Source: Planctomycetaceae bacterium (GTDB taxonomy: Bacteria; Planctomycetota; Planctomycetia; Pirellulales; Pirellulaceae). From it: a stretch of DNA of 7,672 bases. The position numbers were made by a program, and so were the translations under genes. This document shows, one piece after another, positions 5,833 through 7,672 of the stretch (positions are counted from its first letter, which is position 1; each line of letters begins with the position of its first letter). The stretch lies in contig DNPC01000858.1 in assembly GCA_003501565.1 (NCBI GenBank), positions 1-7,672 of the forward strand, in the 5' to 3' direction. The notes under the pieces were generated by a model, which was not told the origin of the DNA, ran no database searches, and saw only the letters and a list, made by a program, of their open reading frames with translations.

Positions 5833-7131
5833 CTACCGCTGGCTCATCGGCACAACATCGCGTTCGGTAGGCCCCGTGTAGACTTGCCGAGGTCGACCGA
5901 TACGGTTGGTTGGCGATTGGTGCATTTCTACCCAGTGGGCGATCCAACCAGGCAGCCGGCCGATCGCGAACATCACCGTGAACATCTGAGTTGGTAGCCC
6001 CATCGCACGATAGATGATGCCGGAATAGAAATCGACGTTCGGGTATAGCTTTCGTTCAACGAAGTAATCGTCTTTGAGCGCGACTTCTTCCAAACGTTGG
6101 GCCACGTCGAACAAAGGATCATCCAGATTCAGACGGTTCAACAAGCGATCACAAGCTTGTTTGATGATCGTCGCCCGCGGATCAAAGTTCTTGTAGACGC
6201 GGTGACCGAAGCCCATCAAGCGGAAATTATCTTTCTTGTCCTTCGCCATATCGACATACTTCTTGACGTTGCCCCCGTCGTCTGCGATGCGTTGCAACAT
6301 GTTGACACACGCCTCGTTGGCCCCGCCGTGAAGCGGTCCCCAGAGGGCACAGATCCCTGCAGAGATCGAAGCGAATAGGTTCGCATTGGACGATCCAACG
6401 ATCCGCACCGTTGCGGTGCTGCAGTTCTGCTCGTGATCGGCATGGCAAATCAGCAGCAGGTTGAGCGCTTCAGCAAAAACCGGATCCACTTCGTAGTCCA
6501 TCGATGGAACTGCAAACATCATCCGCAGAAAGTTTTCGCAGTACGACAAATGGTTCTGTGGATACATGAACGGCTGGCCGGTCGACTTTTTGTAGCTGTA
6601 GGCCGCGATCGTCGGCAACTTGGCCAGCAAACGATGTATCGAAACCTCAACCTGTTCAGCGTTCTGTGGATCCAACGAGTCTTGATAAAAGGTCGACAGA
6701 GCTCCAACGACACTCGACAGGATTGCCATCGGGTGAGCATCCTTGGGAAAGCCGTCATAGAACGACTTCATGTCCTCGTGGATCATCGTGTGGTTGCGTA
6801 TCGATTCTCGAAACGCGTTCAGCTCTTCATCGTTGGGTAGCTTGCCGTAGATGAGCAAGTAAGAGACTTCAACAAAATCGCAGTGCGCGGCAAGCTGCTC
6901 AATCGGGTATCCGCGGTACCGCAAAATCCCCTTCTCGCCGTTCAGGAAGGTGATCCCGCTCGTCGTGTTGCCCGTGTTTACGTAACCTTCGTCGAGCGTG
7001 ATCAGCCCGGTGGTGCCACGAAGCTTCGAAATGTCGAGCGCTTTTTCGTTTTCACTGCCCTCGATGACAGAAACATCCAAGTCGCTGCCATTATAGGAGA
7101 TCGTCGCGGTGCCACTTTCTGATTTCGTCAT
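5833..7131 (-). CDS. gltA: Citrate synthase (type II, GltA)
   Basis: Condenses acetyl-CoA with oxaloacetate to citrate, the entry step of the TCA cycle; cytosolic. From ATG 7131 the product is 432 aa, close to the 427 aa of E. coli GltA, and it resembles it along the whole length, which suggests the Gram-negative hexameric type. The catalytic residues are H268 in WGPLHGGANEA, H310 in MGFGHRVYKNFDPRA and D367 in YPNVDFYSGI. Other landmarks are GILRYRGYPIEQLA (68-81), HTMIHE, the HADHEQN loop, and the C-terminal RPRQVYTG. The frame stays open 52 codons upstream to an ATG at 7287, but that segment is not family-like. ATG 7131 has a GGAG 10 nt upstream and was chosen; ATG 7167 (12 residues longer) is the next candidate. 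It is the first of three same-strand genes, though the wide gaps suggest separate transcripts. Confidence 0.97.
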   Translation of the reverse strand: MTKSESGTATISYNGSDLDVSVIEGSENEKALDISKLRGTTGLITLDEGYVNTGNTTSGITFLNGEKGILRYRGYPIEQLAAHCDFVEVSYLLIYGKLPNDEELNAFRESIRNHTMIHEDMKSFYDGFPKDAHPMAILSSVVGALSTFYQDSLDPQNAEQVEVSIHRLLAKLPTIAAYSYKKSTGQPFMYPQNHLSYCENFLRMMFAVPSMDYEVDPVFAEALNLLLICHADHEQNCSTATVRIVGSSNANLFASISAGICALWGPLHGGANEACVNMLQRIADDGGNVKKYVDMAKDKKDNFRLMGFGHRVYKNFDPRATIIKQACDRLLNRLNLDDPLFDVAQRLEEVALKDDYFVERKLYPNVDFYSGIIYRAMGLPTQMFTVMFAIGRLPGWIAHWVEMHQSPTNRIGRPRQVYTGPTERDVVPMSQR

Positions 7132-7141
7132 GTAGTTATTG

Positions 7142-7145
7142 CTCC
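7142..7145 (-). promoter_or_regulatory. Ribosome-binding site supporting the gltA start at 7131
   Basis: On the minus strand GGAG lies 10 nt before ATG 7131. The longer in-frame starts at 7167 and 7287 have no comparable site, so it supports the 432-aa form of GltA. Confidence 0.5.
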
Positions 7146-7497
7146 GGCACTGCGTAGAAACGGTCATTGAACAACCCGGCCATAATTGTAAGGAATGCTG
7201 ATGAAGCGGAAGACGTGGGCAGCTCAGCACATCGCGTCCAACTCGAACTGCAGCAGAATCAGCGGACTGACCGTTTAGGAGATTCAACGCAAAGCAGAAT
7301 CATCGCAAAACGGATGCACTGCACAGCAGGCTGGAGTGGCGGGGGTGGTAAGGGTAAGTAGCTCTACCTTCCGCAGTTTACTGTCAGTGTACGCAGTCGA
7401 CAATTACGCCCCACAACAAAACCGCGCAGGCCGGCCGTTTTCGCGGCTTGCAGTACCCAGGTGGTCGTCAGCACTAATGCGGATTGCTGTAATCGTC

Positions 7498-7540
7498 ACA
7501 CCCATCGCAGATCCCCCACAACACCCAGCGCAGATCCCCC
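7498..7540. repeat. Two-copy tandem repeat, 23-bp period
   Basis: The 20-bp unit ACACCCAKCGCAGATCCCCC occurs at 7498-7517 and 7521-7540 with a single mismatch (T at 7505, G at 7528), separated by ACA. It lies 41 bp beyond the DUF1501 stop. The role is unknown: regulator sites, a transcript-end structure or a small slippage duplication are all possible. Confidence 0.7.
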
Positions 7541-7581
7541 TGGAGTTTGTACTTCTGCACAGAATCCTGGCCCGGAGCCCG

Positions 7582-7672
7582 CTAAGCGATGATGTCGTGA
7601 ATCACCCGGCCGTGAACATCCGTTAGGCGAAAATCACGTCCCGCGTAGCGGTACGTGAATCTTTCGTGATCC
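7582..7672 (-). CDS. DUF1501 family protein, C-terminal end only
   Basis: The minus strand is open from the right edge to a TAG at 7584-7582, giving the last 29 residues of a protein whose 5' part lies outside the window. The visible sequence includes DHERFTYRYAGRDFRLTDVHG and ends VIHDIIA. I recognise this as the typical C-terminus of DUF1501 proteins (sulfatase-like, alkaline-phosphatase superfamily), which usually end in a TYR...GRDFRLTDVHG...H-I/L pattern. These proteins are very numerous in Planctomycetes, usually exported and paired with a DUF1553/DUF1549 cytochrome-like partner, which would lie off-window. The enzymatic role of the family is not established. The identification rests on a short tail, but the motif is distinctive. 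Confidence 0.85.
   Translation of the reverse strand, partial: DHERFTYRYAGRDFRLTDVHGRVIHDIIA

Larger units (their letters stand above)
7132..7581. other. 450-bp non-coding stretch upstream of gltA
   Basis: No convincing gene was found on either strand. It must carry the gltA promoter. A TACAAT box on the minus strand (7190-7185) could be a -10 about 55 nt before the ATG, but no good -35 lies 16-18 bp before it. Next to the DUF1501 stop is a two-copy tandem repeat (7498-7540). No clear intrinsic terminator for the DUF1501 gene was seen. Confidence 0.5.

Noticed and set aside
7158..7276. 9-bp inverted repeat AAACGGTCA/TGACCGTTT about 100 bp apart upstream of gltA
   Set aside because: A pair of this length is close to chance expectation in a 450-bp spacer, and the wide separation argues against an operator.
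7167..7361. 64-codon plus-strand frame starting at TTG in the gltA upstream region
   Set aside because: No ribosome-binding site, non-ATG start, low-complexity Gly/Lys end and no recognisable domain.

Overview
The window looks like chromosomal DNA of a planctomycete, probably a Rhodopirellula/Pirellulaceae-type bacterium. This is inferred from protein style, not from a database search. The clearest marker is the C-terminal tail of a DUF1501 protein at the right edge, a family greatly expanded in Planctomycetes. Supporting signs are moderate GC, several TTG starts, patchy Shine-Dalgarno sites and loosely spaced genes. No mobile element, CRISPR array, tRNA or rRNA was recognised.

Layout from left to right. 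(1) Minus strand: a small unidentified protein cut by the left edge (1-198), preceded by a glycolate oxidase iron-sulfur subunit, glcF (312-1574). (2) A 136-bp divergent intergenic region (1575-1710) with a perfect 10-bp palindrome and a terminator-like hairpin. (3) Plus strand: a class I SAM-dependent methyltransferase (1711-2388), thymidylate synthase thyA (2441-3235) and dihydrofolate reductase folA (3389-3892). (4) Convergent to these, minus strand: a small membrane-anchored protein of unknown function (3944-4516), a class 3 lipase (4686-5540) and citrate synthase gltA (5833-7131). (5) A 450-bp non-coding stretch with a two-copy 23-bp-period tandem repeat, then the 3' end of the DUF1501 gene (7582-7672, minus).

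The best functional link is thyA-folA. ThyA makes dTMP from dUMP and oxidises methylene-tetrahydrofolate to dihydrofolate, and FolA reduces that back to tetrahydrofolate. GltA is the entry enzyme of the TCA cycle, and GlcF belongs to the glycolate-to-glyoxylate oxidation complex. The lipase and the membrane protein have no evident link to these.

Most of the window is ordinary core metabolism, and no convincing new multi-gene system was found. The items worth a second look are the truncated small ORF, the orphan membrane-anchored protein, the apparently leaderless lipase, the elements in the divergent region, and the repeats in the gaps. Three starts were moved from the longest open frame: thyA to a TTG behind a strong Shine-Dalgarno site, folA to an internal ATG, and gltA to an internal ATG.
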